From Roseococcus sp. (GTDB lineage Bacteria; Pseudomonadota; Alphaproteobacteria; Acetobacterales; Acetobacteraceae): a stretch of 64,000 nucleotides of DNA. The translations under genes and the position numbers were made by a program. Below the pieces are notes generated by a model. That model saw only the letters and a program-made list of their open reading frames with translations. It did not search any database and was not told the origin of the DNA. Positions 16,265-25,982 of this stretch are shown piece after piece. Numbering within the stretch: position 1 is the stretch's first letter; the number at the start of each line of letters is the position of its first letter. The stretch is taken from positions 62,001 through 126,000 of the forward strand of contig JAOAIK010000040.1 of NCBI GenBank assembly GCA_026414745.1, given 5' to 3'.

Positions 16265-17470
16265 ATGACCACGCCCACCGGCCCGCTGAAGGGGCTGCGC
16301 GTCCTCGACCTCACCCGCGTCCTCGCGGGGCCCACCTGCACGCAGATGCTGGGCGACCTGGGCGCCGAGGTGATCAAGATCGAGCGGCCCGAGGCGGGCG
16401 ACGACACGCGCGGCTTCGCGCCCCCCTATTGGCCCGAGACGCGGGAGAGCGCCTATTTCCTCGGCGTCAACCGCAACAAGCGCTCCGTCACCCTCGACAT
16501 CGCGCGGCCCGAGGGCCAGGAGATCGTCCATCGCCTGCTCGAGCACTGCGACATCCTGGTGGAGAACTTCAAGGTCGGCGCGCTGGCGAAATACGGGCTG
16601 GGCTGGGAGCAGCTCAAGGCGAAGCACCCGCGGCTGATCTACTGCTCCATCACCGGCTTCGGGCAGACCGGCCCCTATGCGCCGCGCCCCGGCTATGACG
16701 CGCTGATCCAGGCCATGGGCGGGGTGATGAGCCTGACGGGCGAGCCCAAGGGCAGCCCGCAGAAGGTGGGGATCCCCGTGGCCGACCTTTTCGCCGGGCT
16801 CTACGGCTGCATCGGCATCCTCGCCGCGCTGAACCACCGGCACCTGACGGGCGAGGGCCAGCACATCGACATCGGCATGCTGGACACGCATGTGGCCTGG
16901 CTCGCCAACCAGGGGATGAACTACCTCGCCACCGGCGAGAACCCGCCCCGGCTCGGCAACCAGCACCCCAACATCAGCCCCTACCAGGAGTTCCCGACGA
17001 AGGACGGCTACATCATCCTCGCCATCGGCAACGATCCCACCTTCGAGCGCTTCTGCCGGGCCTTCGGCGTGGCGCATCTGCTCGAGGACCCGCGCTTCCA
17101 GACCAACGCCAGGCGCGTCGAGAACCGCGACCTGGTGACGGAGACGCTCACGCCCGTCATGCGCTCGCGCAGCACCGCCGAGTGGGTGGAGGCGCTGGAG
17201 CGCGAGAAGATCGGCTGCGGGCCGATCAACACGCTGAAGGAGGTGTTCGCCGACCCGCATGTGCAGGCGCGCGGCATGGTGGTGACCATGCCGCATGCCT
17301 CCGGCGCGGAGATCAAGGTGATCGCCAACCCCGTGAAGCTCTCGGCCACGCCGCCCGACTACCGCGCGCCCCCGCCCGTGCTGGGCGAGCACACGGCCGA
17401 GGTGCTGGGCGGGCTGCTCGGCCTGGGCGAGCAGGAGATCGCCGCGCTGCGCGAGAAGGGCGTGCTGTGA
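16265..17470 (+). CDS. Class III CoA-transferase (CaiB/BaiF family)
   Basis: A 401-residue family III CoA-transferase, which moves CoA between two carboxylic acids through an aspartyl-CoA intermediate. The N-terminus (LKGLRVLDLTRVLAGPTCTQ) and GAEVIKIERPEAGD are family signatures; D207 in GMLDTHVAW lies at the position of the catalytic Asp of formyl-CoA transferase. It overlaps the next gene by GTGA. With the hydrolase, the divergent Bug receptor and the aldehyde dehydrogenase it may be a carboxylic-acid catabolic cluster. The acyl substrate is unknown. Confidence 0.88.
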   Translation: MTTPTGPLKGLRVLDLTRVLAGPTCTQMLGDLGAEVIKIERPEAGDDTRGFAPPYWPETRESAYFLGVNRNKRSVTLDIARPEGQEIVHRLLEHCDILVENFKVGALAKYGLGWEQLKAKHPRLIYCSITGFGQTGPYAPRPGYDALIQAMGGVMSLTGEPKGSPQKVGIPVADLFAGLYGCIGILAALNHRHLTGEGQHIDIGMLDTHVAWLANQGMNYLATGENPPRLGNQHPNISPYQEFPTKDGYIILAIGNDPTFERFCRAFGVAHLLEDPRFQTNARRVENRDLVTETLTPVMRSRSTAEWVEALEREKIGCGPINTLKEVFADPHVQARGMVVTMPHASGAEIKVIANPVKLSATPPDYRAPPPVLGEHTAEVLGGLLGLGEQEIAALREKGVL

Positions 17471-18303
17471 GCCCCCGGGCGGGGCAGCTCCGCGCCGATC
17501 TGCCGGGCGGCCCCGTGCTGCTGCGCTGGACGGAATGGGGGCCGCCCGAGGGCGCGCCGGTGCTCTGCGTGCATGGTCTGACCCGCAACGGGCGCGACTT
17601 CGACGCGCTGGCCATGGAACTCGCCCGGCGCGGCCGGCGCGTGCTCTGCCCGGACATGCCGGGCCGCGGCCATTCCTCCTGGCTGGCCGATGGCGCGCTC
17701 TACGCCGTGCCGAGCTACCTCGCCGTGCTCGCGCCGCTGCTGGAGGCGCTGGGCGAGCATGACTGGGTGGGCACCTCCATGGGCGGGCTCATCGGCATGG
17801 GGCTCTGCGCCACGCCGGGCGCGCGCATGCGCCGCCTCGTGCTGAACGACATCGGCCCCTTCGTGCCGGTGGCGGCGCTGGAACGCATCCGCGACTACCT
17901 CAGCGTCCCGCAGCGCTTCGCCAGCCTCGACGCCCTCGAGGCCTATCTGCGCCGGGTGCACGCGCCCTTCGGCCCGCTCTCGGACGCCGAGTGGCGGCAT
18001 CTGGCCGTCCATTCCGCCCGCGCCACCGCGGCCGGCGAGCTCGCCCTGCACTACGACCCGGCGATCGTGCAGCCCATGCTCGCCCCGCTCGCCGATCTCG
18101 ACCTCTGGGCGCTCTGGCCCGCCGTGACCCAGCGCCCCGTGCTGGTGCTGCGCGGCGAAAGCTCCGACCTGCTGCTGCCCGAGACGGCGGCGCGCATGGC
18201 CGAAAGCCCCGCGGTGCGGCTGGCCACCATCCCGGGCTGCGGCCATGCCCCGGCGCTGATGGAGCCCGCGCAGATCGCGCTGGTGGCGGATTTCCTCTCC
18301 TGA
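17467..18303 (+). CDS. Alpha/beta hydrolase
   Basis: A 278-residue alpha/beta-fold hydrolase. The nucleophile elbow is GTSMGG with S104; D234 and H260 (in GCGHAPAL) complete the likely triad. LCVHGLTRNGRDF near the start is the oxyanion-hole region. I use the GTG at 17467, which overlaps the CoA-transferase stop by four bases and is the first plausible start after it. Coupling to the CoA-transferase suggests esterase or enol-lactonase-like work on the same pathway. Confidence 0.85.
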   Translation: MSPRAGQLRADLPGGPVLLRWTEWGPPEGAPVLCVHGLTRNGRDFDALAMELARRGRRVLCPDMPGRGHSSWLADGALYAVPSYLAVLAPLLEALGEHDWVGTSMGGLIGMGLCATPGARMRRLVLNDIGPFVPVAALERIRDYLSVPQRFASLDALEAYLRRVHAPFGPLSDAEWRHLAVHSARATAAGELALHYDPAIVQPMLAPLADLDLWALWPAVTQRPVLVLRGESSDLLLPETAARMAESPAVRLATIPGCGHAPALMEPAQIALVADFLS

Positions 18304-18357
18304 CGGGTCTGGTTTGATCCCGAGCAGTTGCGCGGCCGCCGCGCCCGTATTAAACGC

Positions 18358-18403
18358 CTCGCTTATCTAAGGCAGCGAGCATATATCTCTCGCGCAACGA
18401 GAG
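18358..18403. promoter_or_regulatory. Operator-like inverted repeats upstream of sqr
   Basis: The 128-base gap before sqr is unusually AT-rich. It contains CTCGCT (18358-18363) and AGCGAG (18374-18379) around a 10-base centre, and directly after it CTCTCG (18387-18392) and CGAGAG (18398-18403) around CGCAA, with CATATATC between. Two adjacent dyads here fit a repressor-controlled promoter, such as a sulfide or persulfide sensor, but no regulator gene is nearby. Confidence 0.35.
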
Positions 18404-18431
18404 GCTGTGCTCCAGGCGAGGAGACGAGGCG

Positions 18432-19742
18432 GTGCAGCAGGCATGGGCGGCGCTCGGGCGGCGCGGGGTTCTGGCCGGGGCGGGGGCCCTGGCCGTGATG
18501 GGGACGGGCGGCGCGCCGCGCGCCGCGGTGCGCACCCGGGCGAAGATCCTCATCATCGGCGCCGGCGCGGCAGGGCTGGCTGCCGCCAACCGCCTCGTCC
18601 AGCGGCTGGAGGGGGCGGAGATCACGCTGCTCGACAAGCGGCGCGAGCATCTCTACCAGCCCGGCTTCACGCTGGTGGCCGCGGGCATCAGGCCGCGCGA
18701 CTATGTGCTCTCCACGACGCGCGAGTATCTCTCCTCCGGCCTCACCCTCATCGAGGAGGCGGCGGCCGAGATCGACCCTGTCGCCAAGACCGTCACCACC
18801 GATGCGGGGCGGCGGCTCTCCTATGATTTCCTGATCGTCGCCCCGGGCCTCGAGCTGCACTACGAGGGGATCGAGGGCATGGATGTGGCGCGCATCGGCC
18901 AGAACGGCCTGGGCAGCATCTATGCCGGCCCCGCCCAGGCCGAGGCCACCTGGCGCGCCATGTCGCAGTTCGCCGACCGCGGTGGCATCGGCGTCTTCCA
19001 CCGCGCGGGCACCGAGATGAAATGCGCCGGCGCGCCGCTGAAATACTGCTTCCTGACGGAGGATGCGCTCGCGCGCCGCGGCAACCGCTCGCGCGCCGAG
19101 CTCATCTACCACGCGCACAACCGCGTGCTCTTCTCCGTGCCCATCGTCGCCGAGAAGGTGAGGATGCTCTACCAGGAGCGCGGCATCCAGGTGAAGCACG
19201 AGCATGTGCTGACGCGGATCGACCTCGACCGGCGCATCGCCACCTTCCGCACGCCCCAGGGCGAGCGCGAGCAGCCCTACGACTTCATCAACGTGGTGCC
19301 GCCCATGCGCGCGCCCGCGGTGGTGCGGAACTCGCCGCTCGCCTGGCGCAGCGGCCCCTGGCGGGCCGAGGGCTGGGCGGAGGTGGACCGCGCGACCCTG
19401 CGCCACGTGGTCTTCCCCGAGGTGTTCTGCGTCGGCGACATCGCGGGCGTCCCCAAGGGCAAGACGGCGGCCAGCGTGAAGTGGCAGGTGCCGGTGGCGG
19501 TGGATCACCTGGTCGCCGCCATCGAGGGCCGAAACAGCGCCGAGCGCTACGAGGGCTACACCTCCTGCCCGCTCATCACGCGCGTGGGGCGGGCCCTGCT
19601 GGTGGAGTTCGACTACCAGGACAATCTCGTGCCCTCCTTCCCCGGGCTCATCGCGCCGCTGGAGGAGCTCTGGATCACCTGGATGATGAAGGTGGTGGGC
19701 CTGAAGCCGACCTACCTCGCCATGCTGCGCGGCCGCGCCTGA
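18432..19742 (+). CDS. sqr: Sulfide:quinone oxidoreductase, type II (SQOR-like)
   Basis: Membrane-associated flavoprotein that oxidises sulfide and passes electrons to quinone. The 436-residue protein binds FAD through GAGAAG (43-48). Cysteines in MKCAGAPLK (C198) and YTSCPL (C379) match Cys201 and Cys379 of human SQOR, which hold the persulfide; the third cysteine of type I enzymes is absent (Tyr in SIYAG). This places it in the two-cysteine type II group, which needs a sulfur acceptor such as glutathione or sulfite. The C-terminus (TWMMKVVGLKPTYLAML) fits membrane contact. The N-terminus GRRGVLAGAGALAVMG is Tat-signal-like, which is unusual. GTG start with GAGGAG upstream. Confidence 0.9.
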   Translation: MQQAWAALGRRGVLAGAGALAVMGTGGAPRAAVRTRAKILIIGAGAAGLAAANRLVQRLEGAEITLLDKRREHLYQPGFTLVAAGIRPRDYVLSTTREYLSSGLTLIEEAAAEIDPVAKTVTTDAGRRLSYDFLIVAPGLELHYEGIEGMDVARIGQNGLGSIYAGPAQAEATWRAMSQFADRGGIGVFHRAGTEMKCAGAPLKYCFLTEDALARRGNRSRAELIYHAHNRVLFSVPIVAEKVRMLYQERGIQVKHEHVLTRIDLDRRIATFRTPQGEREQPYDFINVVPPMRAPAVVRNSPLAWRSGPWRAEGWAEVDRATLRHVVFPEVFCVGDIAGVPKGKTAASVKWQVPVAVDHLVAAIEGRNSAERYEGYTSCPLITRVGRALLVEFDYQDNLVPSFPGLIAPLEELWITWMMKVVGLKPTYLAMLRGRA

Positions 19743-19757
19743 GAAGGGGAACAGGCC

Positions 19758-20147
19758 ATGAAGGAACTCGACATCGCCACTCTCCTCGCCGTCTTCCAGG
19801 AGATGCTGGGCTGGACGCTGTGGCCGCTCGTGGCGCTCTCCGCCGCGGCCACAGTCGCCTTCCTCTTCGTGCTCTGGCGCGACCGCGGGGTGGTGGCGCG
19901 CCGCCTCGTCTGGGCCGAGGCCATCGGCCTCGCCGGCGGCATGGCGGCGGTGCTGGTCATGCAGGCGGTGACGCATTCGCGCTTCGCCGATCTCGGCGGG
20001 CCGGTCGATTGGCTGCTGGTGGTGGGCATCTTCGCCGCGGGGCTGATCGGCAGCGCGGTGGGCGCCTATGCGCTGCTCGGGCTGCTGGCGGGCGCGCCGC
20101 AGCGGCAGGCGGAGGCGGGCGCGCGCGCCCGGGCGGTGCGGGCATGA
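19758..20147 (+). CDS. Small membrane protein, possibly DUF5368
   Basis: A 129-residue protein with three predicted membrane helices (about 18-41, 48-70, 82-108) and a basic, Ala-rich C-terminal tail. It resembles DUF5368 proteins, which I recall beside sqr genes, but I cannot verify this. It follows sqr by 15 bases with an AGAAGGGGA ribosome-binding region and overlaps the next gene by ATGA. Its place suggests a membrane partner of SQR or a carrier of the sulfur product. No catalytic motif is visible. Confidence 0.65.
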   Translation: MKELDIATLLAVFQEMLGWTLWPLVALSAAATVAFLFVLWRDRGVVARRLVWAEAIGLAGGMAAVLVMQAVTHSRFADLGGPVDWLLVVGIFAAGLIGSAVGAYALLGLLAGAPQRQAEAGARARAVRA

Positions 20148-20578
20148 GCGCGCGGCGTCTCGCGGCGCTGGCGCTGGCGCTGGCGCTCTCCCTTCCCGGC
20201 ATGGCGCGGGCCGAGGCCCCGCCGCGGGTGCTCGCCCTCGTCACCTCCTCCGATCCGCAGGTGCAGGGCATGGCCTTCGTGCTGCTCAACCAGATGCGCC
20301 AGCAGGGCGTGACGGTGGAGGTGATGCTCTGCGGCGCCGCGGGCGATCTGGCGCGGCGCGAGCCGCCCGAGGCCGCGCCGCTGCGGCCGCTCGACGCCAC
20401 CCCGGCGCAGATGTTCCGCACCCTCGTGCAGGCCGGCGTGCGGGCCGAGGTCTGCGCCCTCTACCTGCCCAATGCGGGGCTGGGGCCGGAGGCGCTGATC
20501 GAGGGGGTGCGCCCCGCCGCCCCGCCCGAGATGGCCCGGCGCATGCTGGCGGCCGCCACGCGGGTGCTGCCCTTCTGA
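20144..20578 (+). CDS. Periplasmic DsrE-like sulfur protein
   Basis: A 144-residue DsrE/DsrF-like protein with a signal peptide (1-24, ending MARAEA). The DsrE pattern is visible: LVTSSDPQVQGMAFVLLNQM, VEVMLCGAAGDLA with C63, EVCALYLPN with C104, and a C-terminal helix. DsrE-family proteins carry sulfane sulfur on cysteine; a secreted form next to SQR could accept or relay persulfide outside the cytoplasm. It is translationally coupled to the upstream membrane protein. Whether C63 or C104 carries sulfur is inference. Confidence 0.75.
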   Translation: MSARRLAALALALALSLPGMARAEAPPRVLALVTSSDPQVQGMAFVLLNQMRQQGVTVEVMLCGAAGDLARREPPEAAPLRPLDATPAQMFRTLVQAGVRAEVCALYLPNAGLGPEALIEGVRPAAPPEMARRMLAAATRVLPF

Positions 20579-20580
20579 CC

Positions 20581-21003
20581 ATGCACCTCGTCTGCCCCCG
20601 GTGCGACGCGGTGAACCGGGTGCCCGAGGCGCGGCTCGGCGAGGGGCCGCGCTGCGGCGCCTGCCGCCAGCCGCTCTTCGACGCCAGGCCGGTGGCGCTG
20701 GACGCCGCGCGCTTCCGCCATCACGTCGCGAAGAACGAGATCCCGGTGCTGGTGGATTTCTGGGCCTCCTGGTGCGGGCCCTGCCGCGCCATGGCGCCGC
20801 AGTTCGAGGCGGCGGCGGCGATGCTGGAGCCGCGCATGCGGCTGGCCAAGCTCTCCACCGAGGAGGCGCCGGAGATCGCGGCGGAACTCGGCGTCACCGG
20901 CATTCCGCTGCTCATCCTGTTCAAGGGCGGGCGCGAGGTCGCGCGGCAGGCGGGTGCGATGCCGGCGCGCCAGATCGCCGCCTGGGCCCAGGCCCATCTG
21001 TGA
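20581..21003 (+). CDS. trxC: Thioredoxin 2 (TrxC)
   Basis: A 140-residue thioredoxin with the N-terminal zinc motif CPRC (C5, C8) and CGAC (C25, C28), and active site WCGPC at 64-68 (C65, C68). The conserved cis-Pro lies in VTGIPLLILF. No signal peptide, so cytoplasmic. It starts two bases after the DsrE-like gene. In an SQR operon it may reduce persulfides or disulfides produced during sulfide oxidation; in other bacteria TrxC serves oxidative-stress repair. Confidence 0.92.
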   Translation: MHLVCPRCDAVNRVPEARLGEGPRCGACRQPLFDARPVALDAARFRHHVAKNEIPVLVDFWASWCGPCRAMAPQFEAAAAMLEPRMRLAKLSTEEAPEIAAELGVTGIPLLILFKGGREVARQAGAMPARQIAAWAQAHL

Positions 21004-21033
21004 CAACCCCCCTTCCCGTCAGGAGGTGACCGC

Positions 21034-21804
21034 ATGACCCCCCGCCGCGCCCTGCTCGCCCTGCCGCTGCTCGCCCTGCCCGCCACGCTGCGGGCCCAGG
21101 GCGCCGGGATCCGTTGCTTCGGGCCGGGCGGCCCCGCCCCGGCGATGAACGCCGCCGCCACCGCCTTCCGCGCCGCGACGGGCGTCGCGGTGGAGATCGT
21201 CGCCGGCCCGACGCCGAGCTGGGCCGAGCGCGTGCCGGGCGAGGCCGACCTCCTCTTCTCCGGCGCCGAATACATGATGGACGAGTTCGTGGCGCGCTGG
21301 CGCGAGGCGGTGGAGCCCGCCACCCGCCGCACCCTCTTCCTGCGGCCCTCCGTGCTGCTCGTCCGCAAGGGCAACCCGCGCGGCATCACCGGGCTGCGCG
21401 ACCTGCTCTCCCGCCCGCCCGCGGAGGCGCGCATCCTCGCCACCGGCGGGGCAGGGCAGATGGCGCTGTGGGAGGACGTGGCCGGCCGCACCGGCGACAT
21501 CGCGCTGGTGCGCGCGATGCGCGAGCGCATCGTCATGATCGCCCCCAACACCGGCACGGCGCAGCGCGAGTGGCGCGAGAAGCCCGAGGCCTACGACGTC
21601 TGGCTCGTCTGGAACCACTGGCAGATCGCCGCCCCCGAGCACGCGGACATCGTCGAGATCGAGGAGCCCTTCCGCATCTGGCGCGCCGCGGGCTCGGTGC
21701 TGACGCGGCGGGGCGCGGCGCGCGAGGAGGTGCGGCGCTTCGACGCCTTCCTGGCGGGGCCCGAGGGCGCCGCCGCCTTCCGCCGCTTCGGCTGGCAGGG
21801 CTGA
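21034..21804 (+). CDS. AcfC-like periplasmic substrate-binding protein
   Basis: A 256-residue secreted binding protein (signal about 1-22, ending TLRAQG) of the ModA-like/AcfC group. CFGPGGPAPAMNAAATAFR at the start of the mature part, VEIVAGPTPSWAE, ADLLFSGAEYMMDEF and PNTGTAQREWREKPEAY are family-like. AcfC relatives bind small anions, possibly sulfate or organosulfur compounds, but the ligand is unproven. A strong AGGAGGTG site lies at 21021-21028. It is 30 bases behind trxC, so it probably belongs to the sqr operon. No permease gene accompanies it. Confidence 0.72.
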   Translation: MTPRRALLALPLLALPATLRAQGAGIRCFGPGGPAPAMNAAATAFRAATGVAVEIVAGPTPSWAERVPGEADLLFSGAEYMMDEFVARWREAVEPATRRTLFLRPSVLLVRKGNPRGITGLRDLLSRPPAEARILATGGAGQMALWEDVAGRTGDIALVRAMRERIVMIAPNTGTAQREWREKPEAYDVWLVWNHWQIAAPEHADIVEIEEPFRIWRAAGSVLTRRGAAREEVRRFDAFLAGPEGAAAFRRFGWQG

Positions 21805-21820
21805 AGGGCGCGGCGCGGCC

Positions 21821-24113
<2,293 letters not shown>

Positions 24114-24175
24114 CTGCCGCGCCTCCTCGTGCTCTTGGCGCGGAGCCTGCCATCATCCCCGGGCGGGCGGAAGCC

Positions 24176-24532
24176 TCAGCGCGGGCGGGCCGTCTCCCGC
24201 CCCGCGGCGAAGGCGCCGATCACGGTCCACACCCCCTCGAGCACGTCGCCCGGCTTGATCTCGTAGATGCCCATGCCGGTCTGGTTCTCGCCCAGGCTGA
24301 AGGCGGTGGCGAGCGTGAGGCCCGAGACCATGCCCACCCCTTCGAAGGTGTCGGCGCCGATGTTCCAGACGATGCGGAAGCTCGAGAGCCCCACCTGCTG
24401 GAGCATCATCGTGCCCGTGTATTCCGTGCCGTCCGGGTTGGTGCCCGTGACCTCGTAGACCGTGCTGCGCTGCGCCGCGGCCGGCAGGGCGAGGCCGATG
24501 GCGACCAGCGCGGCCAGGAACAGTCTCTTCAT
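24176..24532 (-). CDS. Small secreted protein of unknown function
   Basis: A 118-residue protein with a clear signal peptide (1-20, cut after LPAAA). The mature part is rich in Gly, Thr and Val (YEVTGTNPDGTEYTGTMML, FRIVWNIGADTFEGVGMVSG), suggesting a small beta-barrel or lipocalin-like fold. No cysteine remains after cleavage and no motif is recognised. It lies 10 bases behind the pyruvate kinase gene on the same strand, so it may be cotranscribed with the glycerate kinase-pyk unit. Confidence 0.7.
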   Translation of the reverse strand: MKRLFLAALVAIGLALPAAAQRSTVYEVTGTNPDGTEYTGTMMLQQVGLSSFRIVWNIGADTFEGVGMVSGLTLATAFSLGENQTGMGIYEIKPGDVLEGVWTVIGAFAAGRETARPR

Positions 24533-24542
24533 CGCGGACCCC

Positions 24543-25979
24543 TCATTTCACCGTCGCCACGCGCAGCGCGTTCGTCGTCCCCGGCGTGCCGAAGGGCACC
24601 CCGGCGGTGACGACGATCTCCTCCCCGTGCCGGGCGAAGCCCTCCTGCTGGGCGGCGCGGCTGGCGCGGGCGACCATCTCCGTCATGGAGTGGATATCCT
24701 GCACGAGCAGCGGATGCACCCCCCAGACGACGCCGAGCCGCCGCGCCGAGGCGAGATGGGCGGTCAGTCCCAGGATGGGGCAGTCCGGCCGTTCGCGCGC
24801 CACGCGCAGCGTCGTGGAGCCGGTGCTGGTGAAGGTGGCGATGGCCTGGGCGGAGATGGTGCGCGCCACCTGCGCCGCCGCCGCCGCGATGGCGCCGGCG
24901 CTGCTCTGCTCGGGGGCGGGGCGCTGGGCGTCGGTCTGCGCGCGCCAGCCGGGGTCCTGCTCGGTGCGGGCGAGGATGCGGTCCATGATGGTCACCGCCT
25001 CGACCGGATACTGCCCGGCCGCCGTCTCGGCCGAGAGCATCACCGCATCCGCCCCGTCGAAGACCGCGGTGGCCACGTCGCTCGCCTCGGCGCGGGTGGG
25101 GGCGGGGGCGCTGATCATGCTCTCCAGCATCTGGGTCGCCACCACCACGGGCTTGCCCAGCGCCCGGGCGGCGCGCACCAGGCGCTTCTGCACCAGCGGC
25201 ACCTCCTCGGGCGGCAGCTCCACGCCGAGATCCCCGCGCGCCACCATCACGCAATCCGCCGCCGCCAGGATGGCGTCCATGTTCTCGACGGCCTGGGGCT
25301 TCTCCATCTTCACCATGATCCAGGCGCGGCCGGCGGCGATGGCCTTCGCCTCCTCCACATCCTCGGCGCGCTGGACGAAGCTGAGGCCGATGTACTCGAT
25401 CCCCTGCGGCAGCACGAAGGCGAGGTCGGCGCGGTCCTTCTCGGTCAGCGCGGGGATGGGCAGGGCCACATCCGGCAGGTTCACGCCCTTGCGGTCGGAG
25501 AGCGGGCCGCCCACCACCACCTCCGTCTCCAGGTGGTCGCCCTCCACCTGGCGCACCACGCGCAGGCGCAGCTTGCCGTCATCGAGCAGCAGGGTGGTGC
25601 CGATGCGCGCGGCGGCGATGATCTCGGGGTGCGGAAGCTGCACGCGCTGCACGTCGCCCGGCGTGGGGCTGAGGTCGAGGCGGAAGCGCCGGCCGGGCGC
25701 GAGCTGCACGCGCCCGGCCGCGAACTTCCCCACGCGCAGCTTCGGCCCCTGCACATCGGCCAGGATGCCGATGGGCCGGCCCACCTTGCGCTCCACCTCG
25801 CGGATCGCGGCGATGCGCGCGGCGTGGTCCTCGTGGCTGCCATGGCTGAAGTTCAGGCGGAACACGTCCGCCCCCGCGCGGTAGAGGCGCTCGATCATCT
25901 CGGGCGCCGAACTCGCCGGGCCGAGGGTCGCGACGATCTTGGTGCGGCGGTGGCGGCGCAGCGGGATGCGGGCGGGCAT
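24543..25979 (-). CDS. pyk: Pyruvate kinase
   Basis: A 478-residue pyruvate kinase converting phosphoenolpyruvate and ADP to pyruvate and ATP. Catalytic K224 and metal ligand E226 are in IMVKMEKP; MVARGDLGVELP and LRLNFSHGSH-like NFSHGSHEDH near the N-terminus are intact. It starts three bases behind the glycerate kinase gene, so both are on one message. In Agrobacterium the tartrate locus ends ttuD-ttuE with ttuE encoding pyruvate kinase, and the arrangement here is the same. It could also be the general glycolytic enzyme. Confidence 0.95.
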   Translation of the reverse strand: MPARIPLRRHRRTKIVATLGPASSAPEMIERLYRAGADVFRLNFSHGSHEDHAARIAAIREVERKVGRPIGILADVQGPKLRVGKFAAGRVQLAPGRRFRLDLSPTPGDVQRVQLPHPEIIAAARIGTTLLLDDGKLRLRVVRQVEGDHLETEVVVGGPLSDRKGVNLPDVALPIPALTEKDRADLAFVLPQGIEYIGLSFVQRAEDVEEAKAIAAGRAWIMVKMEKPQAVENMDAILAAADCVMVARGDLGVELPPEEVPLVQKRLVRAARALGKPVVVATQMLESMISAPAPTRAEASDVATAVFDGADAVMLSAETAAGQYPVEAVTIMDRILARTEQDPGWRAQTDAQRPAPEQSSAGAIAAAAAQVARTISAQAIATFTSTGSTTLRVARERPDCPILGLTAHLASARRLGVVWGVHPLLVQDIHSMTEMVARASRAAQQEGFARHGEEIVVTAGVPFGTPGTTNALRVATVK

Positions 25980-25982
25980 GGC

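Noticed and set aside
24114-24175. SAM-II riboswitch upstream of metY
   Set aside because: The gap is 62 bases and shows neither the conserved SAM-II sequence blocks nor its pseudoknot arrangement.
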